Shown piece after piece: positions 1-10,250 of a stretch of 64,000 nt of DNA. Position numbers and translations under genes: made by a program. Numbering within the stretch: position 1 is the first letter of the stretch; each line of letters starts with the position of its first letter. The stretch comes from Fragum whitleyi (taxonomy: Eukaryota; Mollusca; Bivalvia; Cardiida; Cardiidae), in the NCBI GenBank assembly GCA_948146395.1, contig OX411549.1, positions 34,432,693 to 34,496,692 on the forward strand, in the 5' to 3' direction. The notes under the pieces were generated by a model that ran no database searches, was not told where the DNA came from, and worked only from the letters and a program-made list of their open reading frames with translations.

Positions 1-45
1 TCTACCGTTATTCATTGATAATTCACCGAAAAGCATGGAAGATTT
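1..45 (-). repeat. CRE-bearing palindromic repeat, fragment cut by window edge
   Basis: The first 45 bases match the outer end of the roughly 400-bp family seen complete at 12692-13103 and 14009-14430: both read CTACCGTTATT followed by a short variable part and then CACCGAAAAGCAT. Only the outer terminus is inside the window; the palindromic end would lie upstream of base 1. Orientation is the same as the copy at 14009-14430. Confidence 0.6.
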
Positions 46-1460
46 GATGGGAATGAAGGGTAAATGACACGAATGACAAACGTAAAATCGAGATTTGTAT
101 TTAAAAAAAGATGATATTAATAATTATAACAACAACAAGCTTACACAATAAGGAATCTTGTATTTCTTCGCCGTCACATATCCAATTCATTGTTCATATT
201 TCATTCTGTCATTTTCACTGTTCTTTTATCCGTTTTTCATTTATTTATATCTCGCACTATTTTGTTCATTTATGAATAAAAACCCACACACAGTAGCGCT
301 TAGCCTTTATTACATTCCATGCCGCATTTATGCCATTTCTTTGGTTTGTTTCTTTGACTGTTTCACTACATGAAAACTTTTAATTTCTACATTCTACTTA
401 CTTTTTCCATGTTTCGACCAACATTTGAAATCATTTTTTTTTTTCAAATACATACAAAGGGGAGAAAAAATAATAAAGATCGTAATATTAGCCATCTAAT
501 TCAATATTTTCTTGTTTAAGATCTGCGAAAAATTTGAAATCCACCCTTAATTCTTAAGAACTAGACAAGAAATGTTGATTCCATTGTAAATCAATTGTTT
601 TATTTCTTAAACTTTTTTATTCGAGTATATTTTATCAAGAGTGCAAGCGCTAATAGGTCGTTAGTGCCATTAAACTGCATATTCGCGTACAACCTTTTAA
701 AACCGTATCTTCGAATTATCAAATTATCAAGGTTATTATATGTATGAATACAATCAACATGTTGATTTTCTTCCAAAACCCCGTAACTACAGCTTTAAAA
801 AAGCTGTAGTTACGGGATTTTCGCAGAAAACCAACGTTATGAATTAAATACATATACAGAATTTTTGAATTTAGAAAATGGATTGACTTGGAAAAAGTAA
901 GTAGTCGAAAAAAGAAATAACGATAGACACTATTATTTAATAAAAGATACTATGAACACAATATTTTATCCACGTGTACGTTAATCATAACTTTTATTAT
1001 GGCGACAATTAATCTTTTAAATTAATAAATATTTTTTATGTCATATTTAGCACTCCGTTAGATTTATAAAATACGCCATTTTCAACAGACAATTCACTTG
1101 CACAATGTTTTCAGAACTTTAATTACATGTTATTTAAATGTCGTTTTAATCAATCCATACTTTTTGAAAAAATTGAAAAAGGGTCTATTACATTAAAATA
1201 TAAGCTTCATTTACTGATCTTTATGTTGATCTTTGATTAATATGAAAACGCGCAATGAGCCCAACACAATATTTTGATCAGTTTTTCATCCAATTCTCAA
1301 ATCATTATTTTTTCATAGAAAGGAAAGAATTTTAGTTAACATCTCGCAATCAAACGATACCCGTTCGAAATTTGTTCGTACTCAAAATCCTACAAAGTTT
1401 GGTTTAATTCTTTCACATCCCAAACCTTCAACAGGGAAATCCTACTACTATTTCTATTCT
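46..1460. other. AT-rich intergenic stretch with one inverted repeat
   Basis: No coding region, RNA gene or tandem array is supported here apart from the hairpin entered at 757-842. The short open frame at 158-373 is a run of hydrophobic AT-rich codons with no recognisable domain and is treated as chance. Confidence 0.5.
757..842. repeat. Inverted repeat with perfect core hairpin
   Basis: The core is CCCGTAACTACAGCTTT facing its reverse complement with almost no loop (780-816). Weaker complementarity extends outward, CATGTTGATTTTC on the left against GAAAACCAACGTTATG on the right. The structure resembles a small foldback element. The hairpin at 44226-44273 has a similar design (a GTAACTT-type stem) but a different sequence. 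Confidence 0.7.
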
Positions 1461-1714
1461 GGATCCGAGATTATAAAACCCTTTTCGTGCTCAACTGAGA
1501 CTTGTCTCATGATATAGAATTCAAATAAATGTATGTAAATAAAAGATAAAATTAATAAGTTGCTCTTTATAGCAGCTTAATATCATTATCTTTCTTGTTC
1601 ATACATTTACATAGCCTAAGTATAACAACAGAATTATGACTTGAATATCCAATTGAAAATTGAGAAAAACTTCTGTTTAGAATGAGAAAAGTTTTAGAAC
1701 CTTTTTGGCCCTGA
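1461..1714. mobile_element. Family C foldback MITE, copy 1
   Basis: A roughly 250-bp AT-rich element whose ends are inverted copies of a sequence like CCGAGGTTATAAAACTTTTC. Here the left end is CCGAGATTATAAAACCC and the right end is GAGAAAAGTTTTAGAACC, followed by GGCCCTGAT. The centre carries the diverged palindrome around TTGCTCTTTATAGCAGCTTA. Two better-preserved copies lie at 28660-28900 and 29419-29661. There is no coding capacity, so it would be non-autonomous. This copy is the most diverged of the three. Confidence 0.72.
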
Positions 1715-2266
1715 TACGTTTTATGCTCTTATAACAAATTCAGGCAAGTTTTATTGAGAAAATTCTAACTTTTGTCATTTTTGTTTTCAAAAAATGTTTA
1801 ATTCTTTTGGCCGAAAGTTGTATTGTTTATTTGATATATTGTAGTTATGATGGTTCCCGTTCATTCAAAAGAAAACTACGTTGTAAATCAGGACCTGCTG
1901 AAAACGATGCTGATATCTAGTTAAATAAAAATATAGTAAATGAATTATTGATTGAATAAACTTTGTTATCTGTGAAAACCACATAATAAGCCTATTTGTC
2001 TTTTATTTTATTTTCAAAAATGATCGTATAACGATTTTTTTCAGAGAAGTCACCAGCTTTTTAAATGAAATGCAATTTTCGACTGATTTTTTGACAGTCA
2101 AAGTTCTTAGAAACACAAATAAAATACCTAGTAAAGCTTATCGATAAACACACGTTGTTATTTTACGTATTTGAACAAACAATTACCTTCAGGCAGAGAA
2201 ATGCAAGGTAATATATTTTGTTCATAAATATAAACGCAACACTTCGGTACGCAATGCCACATTTTG
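1715..2266. other. AT-rich intergenic stretch
   Basis: I see no gene, strong repeat or clear regulatory structure in this interval. It lies downstream of the 3' end of the mab-21-like gene. Confidence 0.4.
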
Positions 2267-2268
2267 AT

Positions 2269-2386
2269 GCGCGAAAAGAAAAGAATTTACAAAATATTGT
2301 GAGAAAGAGAAACTGCGTTTAAAAGCCATGTTTTTCTTCTCTTGCAGTATTTCCTTTCCCAAAGACATTTGTCTTTCTTTTCGCGC
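2269..2386. repeat. Inverted repeat with GCGCGAAAAGAAAAG arms
   Basis: GCGCGAAAAGAAAAG at the left end is mirrored by CTTTCTTTTCGCGC at the right end, separated by about 90 bases. Similar wording (GGCGCGAAAAC) appears near 2720, so the arms may belong to a dispersed element. It is non-coding. Confidence 0.5.
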
Positions 2387-2466
2387 CGACTTTAAAACGT
2401 ACTGTGAGCCAATAACTTTTTAAGTCTAGATCAAATTAAAAATATTTACGTCTGTTATAATATTTA

Positions 2467-2569
2467 TAATAATATTATATTTTTACACTAGATTTCAGCG
2501 ACACAGTCGCCTTCACATGATGAAGGCGGCTGTGCCGCTGAAAGCTAGTGTAAAAAATAATATTATTAT
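2467..2569. repeat. Long near-perfect palindrome 3' of the mab-21-like gene
   Basis: Two arms of roughly 48 bases face each other with a loop of only a few bases. The left arm runs through TTTTTACACTAG, TTTCAGCG and CGCCTTCA; the right arm runs through TGAAGGCG, CGCTGAAA and CTAGTGTAAAAA. Mismatches are few, which implies a recent foldback insertion or selection on the hairpin. It lies beyond the likely polyadenylation signal of the neighbouring gene, so it is probably outside the mature transcript. Confidence 0.8.
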
Positions 2570-2598
2570 TTAAAGTATTTCTCTCAAGAAGAGATCTT

Positions 2599-2604
2599 TT
2601 TATT
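2599..2604 (-). promoter_or_regulatory. Candidate polyadenylation signal of the mab-21-like gene
   Basis: The minus strand reads AATAAA here, about 180 bases beyond the stop codon of the gene at 2783-3889. Position and sequence fit a metazoan cleavage and polyadenylation signal, but such hexamers are common in AT-rich DNA and no transcript evidence is available. Confidence 0.4.
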
Positions 2605-2782
2605 CATCTATAATAATAGATTATACCATTTTTCTCTTTTAAAAATAGAATGAATTAAAATAATAGTATTGCTACTAAAACCACGAAACAGCTTAGTAAA
2701 GATTAAGAGTATGGAGATAGGGCGCGAAAACATTGTGCAAGAGAAATGGTCTCACTTCAAAATGCTATTAAACTAGATTGAA

Positions 2783-3889
2783 TTATAATTTCTCCAAACT
2801 TTTCGGATTGGTTAGGAGTTCCCGTAGAATCCGCCACACTTGTTTCGCAGCATTGTCCATTGCGGTGGTAGATTTGCCCTTAAACAAGTCAACATTTGGA
2901 AGAAAGTAGTGCGGACACCGCCGGTTTTGTAGACACGAAATCAGTTGTAGAAGTATGCCATTTAGCCTGTCCCCTAGACACGTATCGTCCCACTCCATTT
3001 CACGGGGATGTTTTTCACATTCGTACAGTAATAATGTCTTTAAGTGGTATGAGCTTATGGGTTGTCCCGGAACGTCAAAATGGCGGTCCCGCAGAGCTTT
3101 CAGAATACTCAAACATTTGCGCCGACATCCACCGTATAGCAGTCTGTCCTCGGCATATTTAAAGGACATAGCCCAAGCATCGCCCTCCGCGGCACTCTGT
3201 TTATCCTTCATGTAAATACTTTCTTTAGACAAGAGATCGAAGCCCTCCGTTTTTACCTCGGCCACGAGGTTCGGGTTCGGCCATGGAATGTGAGGAATGG
3301 GCCAGTGGGCTGCGCTTCGAGCCCAGATCCCACCACATCTGAATGCTGGAGTAATTTGAACAACGTACCTTTCTTTTATCCGGAGTTTGACCTCCGTCGT
3401 ATCGGCTACCATTTTGACTACATCTCTATAGCTGCATTTATCCACAGCCTGTGCGACCAGGGTTTGAAACCGTGATCGTATTTTTCTAGCGGATAAATAT
3501 CCTGAAGCCGTGATAAATTCCACCCATAATGACATTGACCGTTTACGACCGTCACTTAGTTTTAGCACGGCACACCCCGGTATAGTTCCATCGTCCACGA
3601 AATTGAACACACCCATTTGATTCAAATAGAGGACCACTTCAAACTCAGTGGGCGACAAAACGTCAAGTCCTTCATATCGTCCGTTCACTTCATTTAAACT
3701 GCTTATAAATCGGGGCTCTTGAACTTCCACCTCTTTCAACACGTCTTGAACAACTTTGCAAACTTCACGTATTGTCTTAATGACGCTGCTCTGTCGTGCA
3801 TGGACCCGTTCATTGTAGAATTTGTTCAGTTCGAACAGCACTTTGGACTGTTGGGCTAGCATGTCGGGCGAGTTTCCGTCCAGTAGCAT
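2783..3889 (-). CDS. mab21l: Mab-21-like protein, MAB21L1/MAB21L2 type
   Basis: An intact single-exon frame of 368 residues. It carries long blocks typical of MAB21L1/MAB21L2: KTIREVCKVV (38-47), EVEVQEPRFISSLNE (53-67), SPTEFEVVLYLNQMGVFNFV (79-98), GRKRSMSLWVEFITASGYLS (114-133), SAAHWPIPHIPWP (192-204) and the C-terminal end NPKSLEKL. The family has the cGAS-like nucleotidyltransferase fold followed by a helical C-terminal domain. E82 and E84 sit at the place of the acidic catalytic pair, but vertebrate MAB21L proteins have no established enzymatic activity and no cGAS-type zinc thumb is visible. Known roles in animals are in eye, neural and body-wall development. The family's usual length is 359 residues, which is exactly what the second Met (M10, codon 3860-3862) would give; the first Met adds nine residues and has an A at -3. 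No introns are needed. Identity is near certain; the choice between the L1 and L2 paralogues is not meaningful for an invertebrate single copy. Confidence 0.97.
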   Translation of the reverse strand: MLLDGNSPDMLAQQSKVLFELNKFYNERVHARQSSVIKTIREVCKVVQDVLKEVEVQEPRFISSLNEVNGRYEGLDVLSPTEFEVVLYLNQMGVFNFVDDGTIPGCAVLKLSDGRKRSMSLWVEFITASGYLSARKIRSRFQTLVAQAVDKCSYRDVVKMVADTTEVKLRIKERYVVQITPAFRCGGIWARSAAHWPIPHIPWPNPNLVAEVKTEGFDLLSKESIYMKDKQSAAEGDAWAMSFKYAEDRLLYGGCRRKCLSILKALRDRHFDVPGQPISSYHLKTLLLYECEKHPREMEWDDTCLGDRLNGILLQLISCLQNRRCPHYFLPNVDLFKGKSTTAMDNAAKQVWRILRELLTNPKSLEKL

Positions 3890-4660
3890 TGTTTACAAGA
3901 GGCTATATCTCCGTCGACATTCACCAGTCGTTATGTCCCTGTATCACAAACACTGAACCGTCAAATATAAATGTTCCTAATTGTTAACCACATACGGTAA
4001 TCTCATTAACGAACTAAAATCCCGTTTCAAGTATGCCCACACGCGATCCAAACAATCATCAATGCTTTTGAAAATATGCAGTAGTCGTGTGGAAATGAAT
4101 GAATTCTAATGACGGCACTTCTTGCTGTGGCGAAACATTCACTGAAGTGTGTCGCTCACATGCAGTTCCTGTTTTTATTCCAAATAGCTTGAAAATAGCC
4201 CGATACCGGCCTGAACAATCTACAAAACCAACAAAGTGCAGTAAATCATTGTAACTTTCGTCGGACCAATCAGAGAACAGTGTAACTTCATACTAATTAG
4301 CCTCGGGAAGTAGCTTTTCACCGACTGGTTAAGAATTAATTTAGTGTAATACAGTAACTCCTCCCAATACGTCTGTGCCCCGCCTGTCAAGAGCGGAAAA
4401 TTAGAAATCGATGTCAGATACGTGTTTTCTATTGGATATTACGGGTTTCGCAGACGAAAACGAAGTGATGTGCGCGCGGATTTTGGCCCCTGGGTCCCTC
4501 ATGCTGGGAAGGTGACGTTATCTGCCATCAAACAACAGGGATCCCCGGGGCTGGCTGATACCCGGCTCCATAGAGTACATCATCGAGTTTATGTTGACAT
4601 AACAGAAAAACAAACGTTGACTCGACGCTGTGAAGTAGATAGTTTGTTGGGATTATTTTG
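3890..4660 (-). promoter_or_regulatory. Putative 5' flank and promoter of the mab-21-like gene
   Basis: This interval is richer in GC than its surroundings and lies directly upstream of the gene. On the minus strand it contains a TATA-like ATTTATATTT about 75-85 bases before the start codon (near 3963-3973), an ATTGG (inverted CCAAT) box near 4265, and a TAATTA homeodomain-type core near 4296. The GC-rich part at 4440-4620 could include an untranslated first exon. The assignment is by position and motifs only; the transcription start is not determined. Confidence 0.4.
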
Positions 4661-5200
4661 ACTTTTGTTGTTAATTGTTTTAAAACTTATAGATGCTAAT
4701 CTTTCTCCTATTGCTTTAATCATGCATTTGTGATTTTTAGCAATCGCTTAGATCGTCGACGCAAACTATATCATCTAAATCTATAACATTGCATTGCAAA
4801 AGTACATGATTTCGACTACCGCGATCGAGTCTTTGTAGTTTTCAATAAATTGTTTATTTGATTAGCTTTTTAAAGTGTTAATCATTCTAATCAAAGTTAA
4901 AGTTTACAAACAGCTTAAATCTTTTGTTTTACGGGTTTTTTGATCAAGTTTTATTGCTGTACAGTAAATTTTCTGCAAGATTTAAGATGTGCTCTCTATA
5001 GAAAATATAACGACTGAAAATTTACAAAAAATGGTAGCCAATTTTGTTTTCTTGTGTACAAGCAATGCTCGGTTAAAGGCTCGTATAATCTTAAAGCGTT
5101 GTCAGGAGCTAAAGATGAAGTTATTTCTCGGTTTAATTTTCTTTCTTTGATTTTCCATTTCTTGGCTTTTCTTAAAAGATATGAGATTACAAGACAGGTA
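4661..5200. other. AT-rich intergenic stretch
   Basis: I see no gene or repeat family here. The minus-strand open frame that starts in the next element and ends here (4996-5361) is produced by the microsatellite and is not a gene. Confidence 0.4.
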
Positions 5201-5419
5201 TTTTTATGCCCCCGATAGGGAGGCATCATAAATTTGACTTGTCCGTCCGTCCGTCCGTCTGTCCGTCCGTCCGTCTGTCTGTCCGTCCGTCCGTCTGTCC
5301 GTCCGTCCGTCCGTCCGTCCGTCCGTCCGTCATTCCGTCCAAAAACTTTAACATTGGCCATAACTTCTAAATCAAAGCGGTGTCGGGGGCATTGTCATCT
5401 TACAGTGACAGCTCTTGTT
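5201..5419 (+). mobile_element. Non-autonomous element with (CCGT)n core and hairpin-CTTGTT end
   Basis: The left end TTTTTATGCCCCCGATAGG is followed by a long TCCG/TCTG microsatellite (5240-5341), a short unique part with AAAAACTTTAACATTGGCC, the inverse of the left subterminal sequence (GGGGGCAT), and then a hairpin (TGTCA facing TGACA) that ends in CTCTTGTT. The order of parts equals that of the elements at 17629-17907 and 44379-44679, which share the ATGCCCCCG start and a hairpin-CTTGTT end. It is non-coding. The layout resembles bivalve pearl-type elements with no or one core unit; a Helitron-like mechanism is an inference from the 3' hairpin. Confidence 0.7.
5240..5341. repeat. (CCGT)n/(CTGT)n microsatellite
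   Basis: About 25 tetranucleotide units of mixed TCCG and TCTG, lying inside the element at 5201-5419. It generates the false Thr-Asp-Gly-Arg repeat protein on the minus strand. Confidence 0.95.
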
Positions 5420-5455
5420 ATCGTATAAAATGGACACGAGCCTCAATATTAGAAT

Positions 5456-5656
5456 TGAGCCTGTGCGTGACATTTCCAACAATTTTGAAATGTTAGTGAG
5501 ATGCAAGCATTTGGTAATGTAGACAGTCACACACTGTAAATCTCAAGTTACCTTATGATCTACAGGTTCTTTGAGACCTTATCTATCTACTAAACGCATA
5601 GTAAAGACTCTGGTCAGACTGTGAGGAAACTGTTGGAAATCTAATGCACAGACTCA
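5456..5656. mobile_element. Family B inverted-repeat element, copy 1
   Basis: The left end is GAGCCTGTGCGTGACATT followed by TCCAACAATTTTG; the right end, CTGTTGGAAATCTAATGC, is its diverged inverse. Inside is GTAAAGACTCTGGTCAGACTG, half of the internal hairpin that is complete in other copies; here the second half seems to be missing. Other copies: 35931-36156, 51125-51362, 60167-60397, 63632-63864, and a degraded one at 38785-38993. It is non-coding. Confidence 0.75.
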
Positions 5657-6440
5657 ATTGAAATGAATGCCTTCAAAGATATTTCATATTAATTTGGATT
5701 CATCCGGAGTTAATGAAATTATTTCAAGAATTGATTTAAGTAATGACGTCTGACTTATTTTTTCAACATTGGTTTGGACTAAAAAGTCCATCACCGTCAT
5801 ACTATATCAACAATTACATGCGCAAAGTTTATTGAAATAAATAAATCTGTTTATTAAACAGAGTAGGTCTTTTAAAGAGAACATTATGATTATTTCTCAA
5901 ATACCTTTAGTGGAAGTTTTCAATAAACTTTAATGGTAGTAGGTTATTTAAGTGTTTGGACTCCTTTAATTTAGTGGAATCTGATACATTTGAAGTTTGA
6001 AGCGAACATACTCCAAATATTTTTATGAAATACCTAGCGTTTTAAAACCTACCAATATGTATCTCATTTTAATTTTAGTTCAAAATTAATTTTTAATAAA
6101 TGCTCTAATAGTAATTTTATTTAATGCAGAATAAATAATACACTGACTACAATTTGCTAACAGATTATAAAAGCTTACTTAATTGAGTTGTTTTCATCGC
6201 GAACCAAATATGAAGTTAAAAAATGCCCGATTCTGTATGAAAACCCGCACTTAAGGTTAATATTTACAAATGTGATTATTTATTTTTGGTTTGATACACG
6301 GAGTCATAAATGGTGTTGTTAAGCACTTAGTAGATAAAATCTTTATCTAAAAACTTTAGTAAAACGTCTAATGAATGGTACCCAGCTTTACAAGCATACG
6401 GCATATCATTCTTAACGTTTTCTAACGTTTTTGCAACCTG
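5657..6440. other. AT-rich intergenic stretch
   Basis: I see nothing that can be named here: no open frame of useful length, no tandem array and no strong inverted repeat. Confidence 0.4.
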
Positions 6441-6572
6441 CCCTGCGTTTAGAATGAAATCGTTAGCGAAACGTTTTCGAAATGATACCTCGCTTTGCAC
6501 GTATGTGCACGTGCAAAAGGGGGGTATCATCTCAAAACGCTCGCAAAATGTTTTTACATCCTGAACGCAGGG
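6441..6572. mobile_element. Family A palindromic MITE, copy 1
   Basis: This is one of ten copies of a roughly 130-bp foldback element. The ends are CCCTGCGTTTAGAATGA and TACATCCTGAACGCAGGG. The arms meet at a core built on CGCTTTGCACGTATGTGCACG followed by its near-inverse. The core is flanked by GATACC and GGTATC. The whole element can fold on itself, and it has no coding capacity. The two arms differ at several places, so this copy is not recent. Confidence 0.88.
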
Positions 6573-7544
6573 ATGGTTACAGGACATGAGCGATTTTTAG
6601 TTTGAATTTTGGATTACAATAATATTGACCAGAAAAAAAGGCCGGACTTTAAAACGGTAACGAAGTTTTTCATTCCCTACCCATGATGGTTTCTGTTTAA
6701 TTTCATCAATTTTCTAACCATTTCGTGTTGAGTGTGTAATAACTTGACACCCGCATTATCAGGTGTAAAAGTAGTTCCTGGAACACGATGCTGTTTGCGT
6801 GCTCTGGTACTTCATTTGCATAAACGGTGAAATAATTACGCCATAATGAAGGCTATTTTCTCTGTGGCCTACAATGCATTGATCGTTCGTAGAAATTTGA
6901 TCTGATCCATGCATGACTGTAAAGCTGAATTCGTGCGCGAATATTTTTCACAAATGGGTACATGTTACTAAATTTTGATAAAAAAGGGCTAACCTGTTAT
7001 TGAAATTGGTACATATTTTCCTGAATAAAAATTTGATAAACTTCAAATTATGTACAAATCGATATTATTTTCTCTTTCTCATAAATCGAAATTATATTTT
7101 CTCATTCAGAAATCGATATTATTCTATCTTATTCAGAAATCGAAATTGTTGTATCTTATTGAACATTCAGAAACCGGAATTATTAGAGACGATTCAAATG
7201 GGTACTCAAAATATAGGGGTTTCGCATTAAATAGCGTTTTAAGAAAAGCTACGTCCTTTCTAATTCAGAACCGATTGATTAGCTTTTAAAAGAAAAAAAC
7301 AAAAAACTAAAAAAAAAAAAAAAAAAAAAAACAGAAATATAAACTTTTGTTATTTACAAGGGAATACATTGTACCTAATTTGTTTGTAATGATTTCAAGC
7401 AACCATTTTCTCACACTTTTCTAACCTATTATAAAATTTATCCTTTGTGGTAATTTTTCATTGTCATTAAAACTTCTTTAACTTGATTTGTAATTTTGTC
7501 ACTAATGCATTAATCTATATTAAATAATGATAACTGTATGTATA
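6573..7544. other. AT-rich stretch with simple repeats and a degenerate family E remnant
   Basis: Around 7070-7150 there are imperfect repeats of CAGAAATCGAWATTRT (about four units). The part at 7165-7231 (GAGACGATTCAAATGGGTAC followed later by ATAGGGGTTT) matches the right arm of family E. A pure A run fills about 7310-7331. The overlapping short open frames at 7000-7289 come from these repeats. Confidence 0.5.
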
Positions 7545-7637
7545 AAGATTTGTTTGTTTATTTGAATGGGGTTTATTGCTACTTGCAACATGATTTAGGT
7601 TATAATGCGGCGGGCGATGCAACTTTACAAATGGATT
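7545..7637 (-). mobile_element. SINE fragment, old and diverged
   Basis: Read on the minus strand, this ends with the same tail as the complete SINE at 26524-26797 (plus-strand TTTGAATGGGGTTTATTGC here, TTTGAATGGGTTTTACGCCG in the copy at 17383). The match continues through GGTTATAATGCGGCGGGCGAT and reaches ACAAATGGATTC. The tRNA-like 5' part is absent. It is more diverged than the other copies. Confidence 0.65.
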
Positions 7638-9102
7638 CAAAATGTATAGTTTGTCACCAGTTAAACTTCAACATTTCATGCATATACAGATGGATCATTC
7701 TAGATTTAACAAAGGTACTACCTCTTCTTATAATATTGGCGATCAAATTATCAATACAAATAATGAACAAAACCCAAACAAACTGACTTGTTTTATGATA
7801 AAAAATAATTTTCTTAATATATAAAAATAATTTCTTTGGTTGAAATGGAGATTTAAAAAAAGACACGCACACAACCCCAAAGCGGCTTGTTAATGTAGAA
7901 AATGGGACCGTTGAATAAAAAAAGAAATATAGTTCAAATGAATTCAAACATGAAGATTAATTCTGGAAATAAGTATTTAATTTTAATTATCCTACTCGGT
8001 CAAAAAGAAAACAAATGTATTGACATGTCCTTTAGAAGTAATTATTTTCCATGTGAAAGAAATCATTTCCTCATTTTCGCCTGACAAACTGTATGATTGT
8101 TTTTATACGCGTGTATTTTTTCCATTAGAGCTTTTAAATCGTATAAAAGGATGAACGCATTTATATATGCTTATTTTATTTTTTTTTTTTAAATTTATTA
8201 GTATTTCTTAACTATTACATATTTATATTGCGTTACAAACAAAGGCGCTCACGAGACAATTATGTCATACATTGCGAATAATTTTGTTAAGGTCAATCAC
8301 TATTCAGTATCATAACATTCAGATTTTCATTAAAAAAGAATACAAAAAAAAACCACAAAAAACGTAAGTTCAGAAATTGTTCCCCGACTGTAACCGTTTG
8401 GACGAAGTCGATGTTTTTTTCGCAATTATAAGATGGCTCCTTTTTGCGCGTCGGGTCGCAAATAAGTATATCACCTACTTTCATATTCTCTGAAGCAATG
8501 GATGCATTTTGATGCATTCAAATAGCCTCCTCATTCAGTTCAAATTTAACTCGATTTGCATTTTTGAAAGTATATAAATTACATCAATTGTCTCATTAAA
8601 GCGTATGCTGATTTAATTAATGTACAAATCATTGCAAGTACATGCATTAACCCACGACCTAATGGTAGTAAATAATGAGGAAGAAGAAACAAAGAATGTG
8701 TGCGTTTGATAGCACGTGGTTATAAATCATTTTATTATGACAACGGAAATCTTCGAGTATTATTCATAGATCGACCTTGGGACCTTTGTTGAATGCATGA
8801 CCATGGCTTGAGTAAATATTGAATAAAATGCATATTGCGTAATAAATGACGTCAGAAAATAGACGGTTATTTAAAAAGAAGGCTTCATCGTCGATACGCG
8901 CGTCAAATTTCTTTTGTTTGCTTTACTTGGAAAAGTAAAGCCATATTTACGAGTTATATATGCATAGCATGTCTTTGTATCAATTTATTTACACCTATAG
9001 TTTAGGGGAAACTTCAAAGGCTTTGTGAATAAGTTATCCATGTTTTATGTACAGCGTCCATGTAAAAGAAATTACTGATTTTTAAGCAGACGTATCGAAA
9101 AG
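7638..9102. other. AT-rich intergenic stretch
   Basis: There is no supported gene here. Overlapping small frames at 7642-7947 and 8293-8517 have low-complexity composition and no recognisable motif. Confidence 0.4.
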
Positions 9103-9367
9103 AGCAGGTAAACCGTTAAACTAAGGTTCTTACAAAAAAAAAGAAAATAAAATAAAAAATCGTAAGTCAATATCTAAAATCGTACATGGTGCTTTCATCC
9201 ATTGTTGGATTCTGCCTTACAGTATCTCGTTGGAATCGTCTTTAGAAGACTGATTCCAAATGAGATTGTGCAAGGCAGAATTCCATATTTAGTAAGTATT
9301 GAAGAAGCGACTTAAATTTTCAACTCACGCGAGAAATTATCGTAAGATGTTTAGTTAAACAGGCCCC
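9103..9367. mobile_element. Family D terminal-inverted-repeat element, copy 1
   Basis: The right end is TCGTAAGATGTTTAGTTAAACAGGCCCC and the left end is its eroded inverse around GGTAAACCGTTAAACTAAGG. The centre is a hairpin: ATTCTGCCTTACAGTATCTC, then TTGGAATCG facing its inverse, closing with GTGCAAGGCAGAAT. The copy at 19243-19484 has the same plan. It is non-coding. Confidence 0.72.
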
Positions 9368-9899
9368 TGATGCATAAAAAACTGATTATTGAAATTACTT
9401 AAAGAATTGTCATAGTTACTTTTATTCTCATATTTGGCATTGTAATGGACCTTAATGATAAGCACTAAAAGATACCAAGAAAAAAAATATTTGATAAGGT
9501 TAGGATTATCCCCCTCCCAAGTTCTAATTTCTGCAAAACTTCACATTTTTTTTAGAATTATGAAAAAAGAAGAAAAAAACAAACAAACAACAAAACCCTT
9601 ACATTGCTAATTACTTCAAGCTCATTCACGATAGAAAGTTAACATTTTATGCGACGTTAGATCTCAATGGCACGTATCTGCAGATACCAATGCAACGTCA
9701 TCTTTTTTGGGGTGTATAGAACCTGTGTTTTACAGACATATTTTGTTTGTTTTCGATTTAACATTGTCAAATCAAACAATTTACAAGTTTTATATTCATT
9801 AATGAATATGGTTTTGAAATTTATCATTCGGACTGTCGTATGGATTTGAGCGGTACACTTATGTGATTATTTAAACAATCCTAAACATCGACATAGTTC
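9368..9899. other. AT-rich intergenic stretch
   Basis: I see no gene or named repeat. A short A/C-rich simple tract lies near 9560-9600. Confidence 0.4.
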
Positions 9900-10250
9900 T
9901 TTTCTAAGACTGATACAGGCTATTGGTGCCACCGCCGTTCAAGTCTGTGAGAAAATTCCGAATCGTCTGAGACGAGGTGTGAGCCCATTTCCCATTTCTC
10001 TTCCGAGTTGGCGATAATCTATCGATCTTGGGAACCCCTTAATTGGAAACAGACACGCGTGGTCCCAATCGCTCATGGTTAATTTCGAAATAATCTAATA
10101 GTAATTCCCAGTTTTATTTACTTTTCCAATAAAGTCGAGACAAGCGTTAGTAAACACAGGCAACGTAATGGCCGCTAAACAGCTGTTACGAGGAATCAAA
10201 GATCCGGCTGCCCCTCCCCTAACTTCTGTCGGGACTGTCCATCTTATTTT
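9900..10250. promoter_or_regulatory. Candidate conserved non-coding block
   Basis: This block has balanced GC content and complex sequence, unlike the AT-rich flanks, and no internal repeat structure. It has no long open frame. Near 10190 it holds CAGCTG (an E-box) and TTACGAGG, and near 10030 ATCTATCGATC. The interpretation as a cis-regulatory element of the mab-21-like gene or an unseen host gene is inference from composition; a comparison with other bivalve genomes is not available here. Confidence 0.25.

Noticed and set aside
2896..3987. Plus-strand frames at 2896-3162, 2955-3215, 3290-3475 and 3796-3987
   Set aside because: They are antisense or overlapping the mab-21-like coding region and result from its codon composition.
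4996..5361. 121-codon minus-strand frame with a Thr-Asp-Gly-Arg repeat
   Set aside because: The repeat is the translation of the (CCGT)n microsatellite inside a mobile element; the rest has no domain.
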